A DNA stretch of 64,000 bases from Streptomyces sp. ISL-36. Its GTDB lineage: Bacteria > Actinomycetota > Actinomycetes > Streptomycetales > Streptomycetaceae. The stretch lies in the NCBI RefSeq assembly GCF_018614205.1, contig NZ_JAGGOS010000024.1, forward strand, positions 19,371 to 83,370, in the 5' to 3' direction. The notes beneath the pieces are model-generated. The model did not search any database. It saw only the letters and a list, made by a program, of their open reading frames with translations, and was not told the origin of the DNA. Positions 9,049 to 17,203 of this stretch are shown here, in pieces (positions within the stretch are counted from its first letter, which is position 1; the number at the start of each line of letters is the position of its first letter). The position numbers and the translations under genes were made by a program.

Positions 9049-9408
9049 CTACGCTGCGACGTCGACGGAAGCCGGGGGCATCGCCAGCTGCTTCAGCTCC
9101 ATACGGGCCTTCACCACGGCCTCGTCCTTACCCAGACCGTCCCAGTACACGTGGTCCGAGACCTCGATCGACAGGTCCCGCACCAGAGTGAACAGGCGAT
9201 CCGCCTCCGCCTTCTGCTCTGCGGTGTAACCCGGGCTGGGCTCACGCCCTCCGGTGACCTCCCCGGTGTAGGGGTGCACCTGCCCGGGCCAGCCCGGCAG
9301 AGGCTCGACGGACCACGGCAGGGTCCGGCAGAACCCCGCGTACTCGGCACGGGCCTGGTGCAGGCGGAGCTGGGCGTCGATCAGATCACTCGGGAAGGTT
9401 TCAGCCAC
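9049..9408 (-). CDS. Hypothetical protein
   Basis: 119 residues from the GTG 9408 (MAETFPSDLIDAQLRLHQAR). It contains a helical N-terminus, a central Pro/Gly/Trp stretch (PWSVEPLPGWPGQVHPYTGE) and a C-terminal helix pair. It lies 10 bp upstream of the DUF6233-like gene on the same strand, so the two are probably one transcript. The type is common among short Streptomyces accessory proteins; no function can be assigned. Confidence 0.55.
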   Translation of the reverse strand: MAETFPSDLIDAQLRLHQARAEYAGFCRTLPWSVEPLPGWPGQVHPYTGEVTGGREPSPGYTAEQKAEADRLFTLVRDLSIEVSDHVYWDGLGKDEAVVKARMELKQLAMPPASVDVAA

Positions 9409-9643
9409 GACCAGAATGATACTCCTGTTCGAATAACGGATTCGGCGGCACCACGGTCACACGGGCCGGGGTGAGCCGAAGACACGACAGGCGTCACAAC
9501 TTCGCGTGTGTTGTCACCAGGGGTAGTCCCTGCGATCTGTCCCACCGCTCGTGCAGGGACCGGTTGTCGGGGGCTACGGATAGCGTGACCTGGTACGGCC
9601 GCGCCTTTCATACGGCCGTCCCGAAGTGGAGAGGACCGCGAAC

Positions 9644-10288
9644 GTGGTGAGCGCGAGCAACATCCTGCGGGCAGCGTGGGTGCCCGATGACGACCCCGAG
9701 CGGGATTGGGTGATCGCAGCCGATCTGGCTGTGGAGTGGGTTCGGCAAGAATGCGCTGATCAGGGAGCCAGCGGCGTGCTCGTGCTCAATGCCTTCGGCG
9801 TGGAACAGAACATCCCGTCCCTGCGGCGCTTCGCAGCGGAACACGCTGTCACCACACCGCGTGCATCCCGAGACCGTGTCGCCCGCGGCAAAGGGCCCGT
9901 TCTGGCATACGTTCCGGACGAGAAGACGCTCGACTTCGCCGCGAGCCTGGCCCGTGGGTCTTCGCTGGCCATCGTGGAGAGCGTCCACGGCTTCCCACTC
10001 GAAGGCTGGGCGCGCCAACTCGGCGCCATCGACCTCACCCGACCCGACGAGCAGCCCGAGCAACTCGATTCCGAGCTGGCCGCAGCAATCGACCGGCTGG
10101 ACTTCTACAAGAACAACGGCTTCGGTGACCGATTCGGCAAGCAGCAAGCCCAACGCATCTTGCAGGACCTTCGCGGCGCAGGGCTACTGGAGCGGGACAT
10201 CATCCTGGGAGCTCTGGCAGCCAAGGGCGCTTCCGATCGTGCAGTGCGGAACCTCGGAAAGCTCATCGACGCGATGGACCGCCGCTGA
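9644..10288 (+). CDS. Hypothetical protein
   Basis: 214 residues from the GTG 9644; GGAGAGGA eight bases upstream favours this start over the open frame at 9626. Alternating strands and helices (ASGVLVLNAF, PVLAYVPDEKTLDFAA, SLAIVESVHGFPLEGWARQL) suggest a Rossmann-like alpha/beta domain. The C-terminus carries a distinct helical piece (FYKNNGFGDRFGKQQAQRIL). I do not recognise the family. It is transcribed away from the 9049 gene; the 235-bp gap between them must hold both promoters. Confidence 0.6.
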   Translation: MVSASNILRAAWVPDDDPERDWVIAADLAVEWVRQECADQGASGVLVLNAFGVEQNIPSLRRFAAEHAVTTPRASRDRVARGKGPVLAYVPDEKTLDFAASLARGSSLAIVESVHGFPLEGWARQLGAIDLTRPDEQPEQLDSELAAAIDRLDFYKNNGFGDRFGKQQAQRILQDLRGAGLLERDIILGALAAKGASDRAVRNLGKLIDAMDRR

Positions 10289-10316
10289 GCCCCCGCAACG
10301 GCCCGACTCATCCGCC

Positions 10317-10997
10317 TCAGCCATCTGCGGCGCGCTCGCGGCGACAAGTAGCGTGCAGATTCAGCGACAGCCACAAACAGCGAAGCGGGCCCGACACCCT
10401 GGGGGGGCGCCGGGCCCGCTTCCGGGGCGCGGCCGCGAGGGTCGGCACCAGCAGCGCGGGCCCCAGGACGTGCACGATCCCGTTCCAGCCCGGCGCCCGG
10501 GCCTCGAGCCGGCCACCCGCAACCGGTGAGCCGTGGACGACGAGCAGCGGCCACACCGACCCCGCCGGCATCCCGAGCGCGGCCGCCGCCCGCCGGGCGT
10601 ACGACGCCACTGCCTCCACCTGCCGGTGCCTGTCCTCCGCCCCGCGGTGCACCCGCCCGCGCACCAGCGCCGTCGTACGGCCGCGGTGCCACCGCTTCGT
10701 GTCCAGGACCACCAGCGCGGTACCGCACGGCGAGACCAGGACATGGTCCAGGTTCGCCCTCGAGCCGGGGAGCGCCAGGTCGTGCCGTATGTGCCAGCCG
10801 AAGGCCTCGAGCCCGGCCAGCAGCCGACCTGTGGTCTGCCCCCCCTCCGCGCCGATGTCCCACCGCCTGGCTGCACTCCTGGAGCGCTGGGGTTTCCCAA
10901 ACCCCAGCGCGGCAAGGAGCCGGCGCCACACGCTCCGCCGCCCCTGAGCACGTAACTCGGCGGCCCGCGCGGCCGCCGACCTCCCCACGCCCGTCAT
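10317..10997 (-). CDS. NERD-domain protein
   Basis: 226 residues from the ATG 10997. The middle part, GAEGGQTTGRLLAGLEAFGW then NLDHVLVSPCGTALVVLDTK, is the nuclease-related domain (NERD): a Glu in the first helix, an Asp in the DHV strand and a D-x-K in LDTKRW form a PD-(D/E)XK-like site. NERD proteins are thought to process DNA; most are uncharacterised. The first ~50 residues are basic and could hold it on nucleic acid. It faces the gene at 9644 convergently. Confidence 0.75.
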   Translation of the reverse strand: MTGVGRSAAARAAELRAQGRRSVWRRLLAALGFGKPQRSRSAARRWDIGAEGGQTTGRLLAGLEAFGWHIRHDLALPGSRANLDHVLVSPCGTALVVLDTKRWHRGRTTALVRGRVHRGAEDRHRQVEAVASYARRAAAALGMPAGSVWPLLVVHGSPVAGGRLEARAPGWNGIVHVLGPALLVPTLAAAPRKRARRPPRVSGPLRCLWLSLNLHATCRRERAADG

Positions 10998-11039
10998 TGC
11001 CCCTGCCCTCCCGCCGCGACGGGCGTCGTCCTGCTGGCC

Positions 11040-11144
11040 AGCCCTCGGATCCCACCTGCGGAGAAGGCCCGGCTACGGGCCGAGCACGAGCGGTCCATGC
11101 GGGTTCTCGAAGAGATCGACACGGCAGCCGGAAAGGCCCGATGA
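11040..11144 (+). pseudogene. Coding-like tail of a lost gene
   Basis: The frame ending at the TGA 11142-11144 reads like protein (IPPAEKARLRAEHERSMRVL, then EEIDTAAGKAR) with normal codon bias, but has no usable start upstream. It stops two bases before the next gene. It could be the end of a recombinase or replication gene removed by deletion. The call is weak. Confidence 0.3.
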
Positions 11145-11145
11145 C

Positions 11146-11700
11146 ATGGCACTGAGCCACCAGCAACGCGACCAGACCGAGCGGCGCATCCGCGCGGCCA
11201 TCGACCGGCTGCTGGCCGGGCAGATCCCGCCCGGCGGCGCCTGCGACGTCAAGACGCTCGCCCGCGAGGCGGGCATCTCCCGCGCCTCTCTCTACCGGAC
11301 CTGGGGCCACCTCAAGGACGAGTTCGAGAAGCGGCGGGCAGCGGTCTGGGCAGCCGGCCAGCGGCCCGACCCCCGCGAGGCCCGCATCGCCCGACTGCGG
11401 GACCTCAACCAGCGGCTCACCGGCAAACTTGCCCGCGCCCACACCACGCTCACCCAGCTCAAGGAGCGTCATCGGCTCCTTCTGTCTGTCCTGGCTGCCA
11501 AGGACGATGAGCTCCAGCGGCTCCGTCGCGAGCTGAGCACGTTCGACAACACTCTGGTGTCAGTCTCGGAAGTGGACCAGGGTGACGACGCTGCTGGTGT
11601 CGTCACCCTCCGCGCCGCTGATGTCACGGCAAGGTCGAGCCCCACAGACGACGTGATGGCCTCATGGGGTCTGCGGCGCCCTCGTATCTTTGCGCCATGA
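11146..11700 (+). CDS. HTH plus coiled-coil DNA-binding protein
   Basis: 184 residues from the ATG 11146. A helix-turn-helix near the N-terminus (CDVKTLAREAGISRASLYRT) is followed by a long charged helix (RLRDLNQRLTGKLARAHTTL, then LKERHRLLLSVLAAKDDELQ) that should form a coiled coil. This plan resembles DUF6262/KfrA-like proteins found beside recombinases and on plasmids, where they bind DNA or help recombination. No recombinase remains next to it, only a coding-like remnant just upstream. The stop overlaps the next start (ATGA). Confidence 0.6.
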   Translation: MALSHQQRDQTERRIRAAIDRLLAGQIPPGGACDVKTLAREAGISRASLYRTWGHLKDEFEKRRAAVWAAGQRPDPREARIARLRDLNQRLTGKLARAHTTLTQLKERHRLLLSVLAAKDDELQRLRRELSTFDNTLVSVSEVDQGDDAAGVVTLRAADVTARSSPTDDVMASWGLRRPRIFAP

Positions 11701-12506
11701 CGAGCGAGAGAGAGCCACAGCTCTACGTGAACCGCTGGGGTGACACGTCGGATCCGGTCCCGGAACGACGCGGAATTCGCCAGGATGCTTGCGCCTGTTT
11801 CGACCAGTCCAGGCCGCATCCCCGAGCCCGGGTCGGATTTCACACCGAGCGCCAGGACACGTCCGCCCCGGGCTGGCTGCGTCTGCTGGAGCTGATTGAC
11901 GAAGCCGCGGCCGACGGGCGCGAGGAATTCCGCCCTCTCGTGGAGCTCAGCCCCGAGGAACGGCGGCAGATCGTCACCCTGCCTCCGAGCATCGCGCGGC
12001 TGACCATGGTCAAGCACCTCGTGCTCTACGGCAGCAACCTGGTCCGGATACCGCCCGAGATCGGGGCCATGACGAGCCTTGAGGAGTTCACGCCCTACAC
12101 CTCTTACCGGTTGCACTGGCTTCCTTACGAACTCACCCGGTGCCAGAAGCTGTCCCGCAGCACGGTGAGCACACGCGCACTGTTTGGCAACTACAAGTTG
12201 CGACCGCCTTTCCCCCGCCTGCAGCCTGACCTGGACTCCGTCACGGAGCTTGCCCTGGAAGACCTCGATCCCAGGCGCTGGGGCACCACAGCCGTCCACA
12301 GATGCAGCGTTTGCGACCGTCCGATCGAACAGGCTGGGCTCCGGCAGATGTGGATTTCACTGCGCATGGCCACTGACGTATTGCCCCTGCTGGTGAACGC
12401 CTGCTCATCGGCTTGCGTCGCCGCACTGCCCAGCGGTGCGCAGGACTACATCCACACGCCGCACAAGGGGGGCCAAGTCGACCAGCCGCCGTCCGATTGG
12501 GACTGA
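11697..12506 (+). CDS. Leucine-rich-repeat-like protein with Cys pair
   Basis: 269 residues from the ATG 11697, which overlaps the previous stop. The centre has leucine-rich-repeat-like turns (VTLPPSIARLTMVKHLVLYG, SNLVRIPPEIGAMTSLEEFT, then LHWLPYELTRCQKLSR). A C-terminal CSVC-containing segment may bind metal. The first ~60 residues are unlike the rest. LRR proteins bind other proteins; the partner here is unknown. Translational coupling suggests a job with the HTH-coiled-coil protein upstream. Confidence 0.55.
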   Translation: MTSEREPQLYVNRWGDTSDPVPERRGIRQDACACFDQSRPHPRARVGFHTERQDTSAPGWLRLLELIDEAAADGREEFRPLVELSPEERRQIVTLPPSIARLTMVKHLVLYGSNLVRIPPEIGAMTSLEEFTPYTSYRLHWLPYELTRCQKLSRSTVSTRALFGNYKLRPPFPRLQPDLDSVTELALEDLDPRRWGTTAVHRCSVCDRPIEQAGLRQMWISLRMATDVLPLLVNACSSACVAALPSGAQDYIHTPHKGGQVDQPPSDWD

Positions 12507-12655
12507 CCGACCGGGCCCCGGACGTCATGCAACGATCACCCCGAGAGATGCAATCCGGAGCGAAGCGTTGACGCTGGACTACCGAGACACCAATGACCGA
12601 ACGCGAGCACCACGCACCAGCCCCTGACCGAGACACGAGGGAGGGTGGACACGGC

Positions 12656-12808
12656 CTACGCCGCGTTAACGAACTGGTCCCCGACAGTGTGGGCGGTCCA
12701 CAGGATCGCGAAGCGTTCCCACCGGATGGTGAGGCTGGTAGAGGTGTCCTGGGTGACTTCGAGCACGGAGATTCTCCGGATCCGTTGAGTGTACGTAATT
12801 ACGTACAC
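12656..12808 (-). CDS. Possible 50-residue small protein
   Basis: Within the 363-bp gap 12507-12869, the minus strand holds a frame VYVITYTQRIRRISVLEVTQ ... RWERFAILWTAHTVGDQF with good coding character. The GTG start lies inside the 12789-12808 palindrome, and no ribosome site sits close to it. A separate eight-codon frame (METPCACT) begins just upstream behind a perfect GGAGGA and ends inside the palindrome. The 50-residue product could be translated by coupling or be a remnant. The rest of the gap shows nothing else. Confidence 0.35.
   Translation of the reverse strand: MYVITYTQRIRRISVLEVTQDTSTSLTIRWERFAILWTAHTVGDQFVNAA
12789..12808. promoter_or_regulatory. Perfect 20-bp palindrome
   Basis: GTGTACGTAATTACGTACAC reads the same on both strands. 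It is much more AT-rich than its surroundings and sits over the start of a small minus-strand frame. It looks like an operator for a dimeric repressor; the binder is unknown. Confidence 0.55.
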
Positions 12809-12869
12809 GCGCAAGGGGTTTCCATCGAATTCCTCCGCCCGGCGGGGGAGTTGGTCGGATCAGGCGAGG

Positions 12870-13768
12870 TCAGACGTCGGCCCGCAGACGAACCACCCGG
12901 GGCATGACGGCATGCCGGGTGGTGCCCTCTTCGACCTCGGCCACCAGGCCGGGCCGCACGCGGGTGTACTGCGTCTCGCCGGCGCGGGCCTGTACCTGCT
13001 CGTCGAGGGCGGGCAGCACAGGGGCGAGCTGCAGGCGTAGCGCGGTCGAAGCGGCGCGGTCACGGCCGGGTGGATGCGGCCAGCAAGCTGGAGTACGAGC
13101 GCGGCAGGCCGATCGGAGCGGCCGGTGAAGCCGACCACGGGGGCGTCGGATGTCTCGGTGTGCCGCAGTTTGAACCAGACGCGCTGCTCGCGGCGTGGGT
13201 AGCTCTGGGTCAGGCGTTTGATGACGAGCCCTTCGGTGCCGGCGGCTTCAGGTAGCAGGTCATGCCACAGCTGGGCCTGGTCGAGGTCGCGGGTCACCAG
13301 GACCGCCTGCAGCGGCGGGCCTACGTTGGCGAGTACCTGCTCGAGCAGCGCGCGGCGCCGCTCGCAGGGCAGGCTGCGGACGTCGCCCGCCTCGGTGGCC
13401 AGGATGTCGAAGGCGCCGTAAGAGGCGGGTCGTTGCGCGGCGAGCTGGGCGGCGCGGGCAGCGGCGGAGCTGGAGCACTGGAGGACCGCGGGGAAGTCCA
13501 TGCGGCCTTCCCTCCAGATGACGGCCTCGCCGTCCAGGACGGTGCCGACGGGCAGCGCCTGCGCGGCGCGTGCGAGGTCAGGCCAGTTGGGTGTGACGAT
13601 GTTGTTGCGGCGCGTCTGCAGGACGACGCCGTCGTCCAGGCGGAAGAGCAGCATTCTGATTCCATCCAGCTTCGGCTCGTAGGCGAGGCCTGGTCCTCGC
13701 GGCAGCGTGCGGACGATCGAGGCGAGCGCGATGGGCAGCGGGGGCCGCAGAGGCTGGGGGGTGCTCAC
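12870..13768 (-). pseudogene. ATP-dependent DNA ligase, frameshifted
   Basis: From the GTG 13768 the frame has all nucleotidyl-transferase motifs: YEPKLDGIR with the adenylated Lys33, YGAFDIL, EGLVIKR and WFKLR. The first frame becomes non-protein-like after about residue 240. The expected end (LRLQLAPVLPALDEQ ... VVRLRADV) continues in a second frame to the TGA at 12870-12872. The shift lies between 13040 and 13062, in the OB-fold. A single missing base explains it. Intact, this ~300-residue enzyme would seal breaks with Ku; as written it lacks its last 60 residues. A sequence error is possible. Confidence 0.8.
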
Positions 13769-13836
13769 CGGCCGAGCATCACAACGTCTGCGGCGGAGTA
13801 GGTGCCTTGCGGTCGGCGCGTCCTGGCGCCGCCGAT

Positions 13837-13853
13837 TCTTTACGCCGTAAAGA
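13837..13853. promoter_or_regulatory. parS-like palindrome, copy 1
   Basis: TCTTTACGCCGTAAAGA is an 8+1+8 inverted repeat, one of four copies in the window (also 42421, 51344, 53526), two of which bracket parBA. It lies between two broken genes. Confidence 0.55.
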
Positions 13854-13901
13854 CCAGCGGGCGCGTCCGAGGGTGGAGCCGGCCGCGCCTGCAGCAGGGG
13901 G

Positions 13902-14663
13902 TTACTGGTCTCCGTCCGGGCCGTGGCGCAGGTAGTCGTAGACGTTGCAGGCCTTGGACCAGGCCCCGGAGGCTCGTTCGTGACCTTCCTGGGCAGCCAG
14001 GCGGGTGTAGAGGTCCGGGAGTTGCAGCCGGTGCCGTCGCCGCCTTCGTCGTCGTCCATCACCTCGGCGAGCGCGTACGGCGCGGACGGGACGCGCGCGT
14101 CCAGGTGTTCAAGCTCGGGGCGGTAGTCGCCGACGTCGATGACGGTCCCTTCGATGTGCTGGGTGTGCCGCATCTGGTAGCGGAGGGCGCCAGCCATCTG
14201 CTCCGCCTGGCGCTCCTTCTCGTACGGGCCGAGGCGGACCGGGTCGAGGCCGGGCCGGGTGAGAACGACGGCGTATCCGAACGGGTCGGTGTAGCGGATC
14301 GGCCGGCCGAGTTGGCGGGCGAAGGCGATCCCGGCGCGCGTGGAGTCGCCCGGTGGAGGTAGTCCAGCTGCTGCTTGAGTTCCTCGGCGCGCGGCGGGTC
14401 GTCCACAGCCGGTGCGGCTTCTTCATGTCGCAGCCGGGGGCGAGGACGATGCGGCCGGCGGCGGTCTCGCGGAGGTTGGTCTCGGCGAGCTCGTCCCAGA
14501 AGCGGGTGGAGCCGCACAGGCAGACGACGGTGGGCCGGTCCGACGGGTACTGGACCGGCAGCGAGCGCAGTACAGCGGCCGCGGTGGCGCCGTCGGTGAT
14601 CTGGCTGGTGTGGGTGAGGAGGGCGGCGGCGTGCTAGTCGCGCAGCTGCTGCTCAAAGGTCAT
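13902..14663 (-). pseudogene. Nucleoside 2-deoxyribosyltransferase-like gene, badly damaged
   Basis: The frame starts MTFEQQLRD at 14663, then meets a TAG at 14634-14636. Protein-like sequence continues (PTVVCLCGSTRFWDELAETN, LRETAAGRIVLAPGCDMKKP), typical of phage/plasmid deoxyribosyltransferase-like proteins. A frameshift occurs near 14395-14410. Then comes a junction (14342-14360) where LDYLHR jumps straight to GDSTRAGIAFARQLGRPIRY; the linking segment with the expected acidic residue is gone. A third shift near 14020-14045 leads to a C-terminal part (LQLPDLYTRLAAQEGHERAS) ending at 13902. The C-terminal third may be a second, fused gene. This one is clearly decayed rather than misread. 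Confidence 0.65.
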
Positions 14664-14967
14664 GACGGGTCGGTTCCTTCGCGCTGGGCGGGGCGGGGGA
14701 CGGGGAGGTCGAAGAGGGGGACTTGGTGCGCTCGAGCTCGAGGCGTTCCACGAACGCGTTACCGCGGGCTGTGACGCACTCGGGGCACAGGTGCCGGGTG
14801 GTGGCGATCCAGCCCTCGGAGGTCATGCGCCGGGCCCAGGCCGGATCCAGCTGGGGTGTGGGCAGGGTGAGTTCGAAGTCGCTGTCCTCGTCGGGGCCCT
14901 GTGCGCAGTAGGTGGCGCCGCAGTTGTCGCAGCCCACGACGTAGACGGTGCGGGGCAGAAGGCTCAT
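14653..14967 (-). CDS. Small zinc-ribbon-like protein
   Basis: 104 residues from the ATG 14967 (MSLLPRTVYVVGCDNCGATY), with GGAGAG upstream. Two CxxC pairs (CDNC and CPEC) about 50 residues apart suggest a zinc ribbon. The tail is Ser/Pro/Lys-rich. The end overlaps the start of the decayed gene downstream by 11 bases. It probably binds nucleic acid or protein; its role is unknown. Confidence 0.55.
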   Translation of the reverse strand: MSLLPRTVYVVGCDNCGATYCAQGPDEDSDFELTLPTPQLDPAWARRMTSEGWIATTRHLCPECVTARGNAFVERLELERTKSPSSTSPSPAPPSAKEPTRHDL

Positions 14968-14986
14968 GAGTCTCTCCGGACGGGAC

Positions 14987-15011
14987 GGGCCGGCCGGTTG
15001 CTGGCCGGCCC
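14987..15011 (-). terminator. GC hairpin between genes
   Basis: GGGCCGGCC/GGCCGGCCC (9 bp, 7-nt loop) lies between the stop at 15040 and the next start at 14967. It differs in sequence from the repeated hairpin family further along. Confidence 0.4.
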
Positions 15012-15039
15012 GGCGGTCGCCGACAGGGCGAGGGCTCTG

Positions 15040-15720
15040 TCAGAACGGGGGTTCGTCGCTGTAGCCGCCGGCCGCGCTGCTCCAGGGATCGCTGGCGTGG
15101 TGGGCGGTGGCGGGCTCGTACGCCAGATCGGGCGTGTAGGCGCTGCAGAGGGTGTACTCGCTGCGCTCGGCGTCGTACTTCCTGCCGGTGCCGCGGCATC
15201 CGATGCAGTCGGCGGCGTGCGGGTCGTCGTCTTCCCCGCGCAGGCAGATGACGGGCTCGGCGTGGACGGGGATGCCGTCGTTCTGCCAGATGACCGGCTC
15301 GATGACCCAGCCCGATCCCTGGCAGCCGCCGGGGCAGTTCGGCGGGTGCGGGCTGTCGTCCTCGAGGTGCTGCTGGTACTGACCGCGCAGCCAGGTGCGC
15401 GCGGCCTCGGCCGGCAGCGGCATCAGCCAGTCGGCGCGGCGCAGGGCGTTCGCGGCAGCCGCGGCCTGGGCGCCGTGGTGGCCGTCGGCCGCGTCGGCGA
15501 GGGCGACCAGGTCGGCGATGACGGCGCGCAGCAGCAGCACGGTACGGCGCCGGTCGGCGACGTAGTCGGGGTGGAAGGCCTCGGTGTCGCCGCGGACGGT
15601 GGCATACCGGGTCCAGAACTCTTCCTGTACCAATTCGGTCAGCAGCCGCGGGATGGACGGGGCGGGGCAGTAGGCGGGCGGGGCTGTGTCGGCGATCGGG
15701 GGGTGGTCGGTGATGGTCAC
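15040..15720 (-). CDS. Hypothetical protein with Cys clusters
   Basis: 226 residues from the GTG 15720 (MTITDHPPIADTAPPAYCPA). The N-terminal ~110 residues are helical (RTVLLLRAVIADLVALADAA). The C-terminal part has paired cysteines (NCPGGCQGSGW and DCIGCRGTG), a DnaJ-type zinc-finger pattern of CxxCxGxG-like units, then a disordered tail. It follows dnaN with only a hairpin between them. DnaJ-like zinc motifs suggest protein binding, perhaps a plasmid replication helper. Confidence 0.5.
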   Translation of the reverse strand: MTITDHPPIADTAPPAYCPAPSIPRLLTELVQEEFWTRYATVRGDTEAFHPDYVADRRRTVLLLRAVIADLVALADAADGHHGAQAAAAANALRRADWLMPLPAEAARTWLRGQYQQHLEDDSPHPPNCPGGCQGSGWVIEPVIWQNDGIPVHAEPVICLRGEDDDPHAADCIGCRGTGRKYDAERSEYTLCSAYTPDLAYEPATAHHASDPWSSAAGGYSDEPPF

Positions 15721-15753
15721 GCTGGTCCCTTGGTCTCGGTGGTGGGTGGGAGG

Positions 15754-15798
15754 CCCGGGGCGGCCGGCTGAGCGTGGCGACCTGGCGGCCGCCCCGGG
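15754..15798 (-). repeat. Intergenic hairpin family, copy R1
   Basis: CCCGGGGCGGCCG pairs perfectly with CGGCCGCCCCGGG around a 19-nt loop. It starts 7 bases after the dnaN stop. Loop (mRNA sense) CCAGGTCGCCACGCTCAGC is near-identical in R3-R7. Confidence 0.75.
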
Positions 15799-15804
15799 GC
15801 GGTG

Positions 15805-16941
15805 TCAGCTGGAGAGCCGGATCGGCATGAGCAGGTAGTCGAGCGCGTCGTCGCCCAGGTCGTCGCCGTTCTTGTTGGCGCCGGTGATCAGGGCGGGCTT
15901 GGTCGGGGCGACGATCGCGAACTTGATGGCGTCGGCGTCGATGGCGGCGAGGCCGTCCAGCAGGAAGGCAGGGTTGAAGGCGATGGCGAGCGGGGCACCG
16001 GTCACGGTGTCGAAGTCGGCGTCGATCCGGTCACGGGCCTGTGCGTCGTCGCTGCTGCCGGCGGTCAGCGAGAGGGCGCCCTGGCTGAAGTGGAGCTGGA
16101 CGGGCTGGCCGCGCTCGGCGACGAGGGCGACGCGCTTGACGGCCGCGGTGAGTTCCTCGCTGTCGACGACGGCGGTGGCTTCGAACTCGGTGGGCCACAG
16201 GTTCTTGTAGTCGGGCAGCTGGCCTTCCAGAGCGCGCATCGTGGTGCTGCGTGAGGGGCCGGCCATGCCGAAGACGCCCTGGCTGGTGGGCAGGGCGAGC
16301 TCGACCTGTTCGGCATCGGCGAGCATCTTGGCGGAGTCGAGCAGGGCCTTGGCGGGGATGACTGCCTGGCCTTCGGTCATGTCGCTGGTGGACGTGAAGT
16401 CGATGCTGCGGACGGCGAAGCGGTAGCGGTCGGTGGCCGCGAGGGTGAGCTTGCCGTCGGCGACGGTGAGGTGGATGCCGGTCAGGAGGGGCAGGGTGTC
16501 GTCGCGGCCGGCGGCGGAGGCGACCTGGGCGACGGCGTGGGCGAAGTCGCGGCCGGTGGCGGTGCCGGAGGCGTCGCCGAGCTTGGGCAGGCTCGGGTAC
16601 TCCTCCAGCGGCAGGGTGTGCAGGGTGTAGCGGGTGCTGCCGGAGGTCAGGACGAGCCGGGGGCCGACCAGTTCGAGGTCGACCGGGTTCTTGCCTTTGA
16701 CGGTGCGGGTGATGTCGGACAGCAGGCGGCCGGGGACCAGGACGCTGCCGGCCTTCGTGATGTCGGCGGCCAGGGTGGCCTGAGCGGACACCTCGTAGTC
16801 GAACGCGGCGACGGTCAGCTGCCCGGCGGCGGCCTCCAGCTTGAGGCCGGCGAGGACGGGCGCGGGCGGCCGGCCGGGCAGGGCGCGGGCTGCGTCGGCG
16901 ACGGCGGCGGCGAACGGGGCGTGTTCGAGGCGGAGCTTCAT
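15805..16941 (-). CDS. dnaN: DNA polymerase III sliding clamp (beta) paralogue
   Basis: 378 residues from the ATG 16941 (MKLRLEHAPFAAAVADAARA), the normal clamp length. Three repeated clamp domains can be followed: residues ~1-115 (VLAGLKLEAAAGQLTVAAFD), ~120-245 (LPLLTGIHLTVADGKLTLAA) and ~250-378, ending YLLMPIRLSS, the usual DnaN C-terminus. It should form the ring that tethers polymerase to DNA. A clamp on a plasmid is unusual and would give the replicon, or an error-prone polymerase, its own processivity factor. It heads a run of small co-directional genes. Confidence 0.92.
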   Translation of the reverse strand: MKLRLEHAPFAAAVADAARALPGRPPAPVLAGLKLEAAAGQLTVAAFDYEVSAQATLAADITKAGSVLVPGRLLSDITRTVKGKNPVDLELVGPRLVLTSGSTRYTLHTLPLEEYPSLPKLGDASGTATGRDFAHAVAQVASAAGRDDTLPLLTGIHLTVADGKLTLAATDRYRFAVRSIDFTSTSDMTEGQAVIPAKALLDSAKMLADAEQVELALPTSQGVFGMAGPSRSTTMRALEGQLPDYKNLWPTEFEATAVVDSEELTAAVKRVALVAERGQPVQLHFSQGALSLTAGSSDDAQARDRIDADFDTVTGAPLAIAFNPAFLLDGLAAIDADAIKFAIVAPTKPALITGANKNGDDLGDDALDYLLMPIRLSS

Positions 16942-16960
16942 GGGTGTCGGTGTCCTTATC

Positions 16961-17203
16961 TCAGGCGGAGACGGTGGCAGGGGCGGGCGTGGTGAGGTGG
17001 CTGCGCAGGTGGGTGTCGCGGACGTACTCCAGCGCGGCCCGGGTGCCGCTCTTGTCGGTCCAGGTGCAGGCGGAGCAGGTGGCGACGTAGGCGTCCCGGC
17101 CGGTGCAGCCGGCTTCCTTGGGCTTGCCAGTGGTGGTGACCTTGTGGGTGCAGACGGTTCCGTCGGCGTGGACGGGCTTGATGGTGGCGGTGATGCTGGC
17201 CAT
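16961..17203 (-). CDS. Small Cys-containing protein
   Basis: 80 residues from the ATG 17203 (MASITATIKPVHADGTVCTH). Four cysteines (VCTH, GCTGR, TCSACTW) fit a small zinc ribbon. The start overlaps the stop of the HNH gene by one base (TGATG), so the two are translated together. It lies 19 bp upstream of dnaN. Confidence 0.6.
   Translation of the reverse strand: MASITATIKPVHADGTVCTHKVTTTGKPKEAGCTGRDAYVATCSACTWTDKSGTRAALEYVRDTHLRSHLTTPAPATVSA

Noticed and set aside
12860..14197. One 445-codon minus-strand frame covering ligase and upstream DNA
   Set aside because: It joins parts of two genes: the deoxyribosyltransferase-like remnant and the ligase. The ligase start at 13768 and separate stops explain it better.
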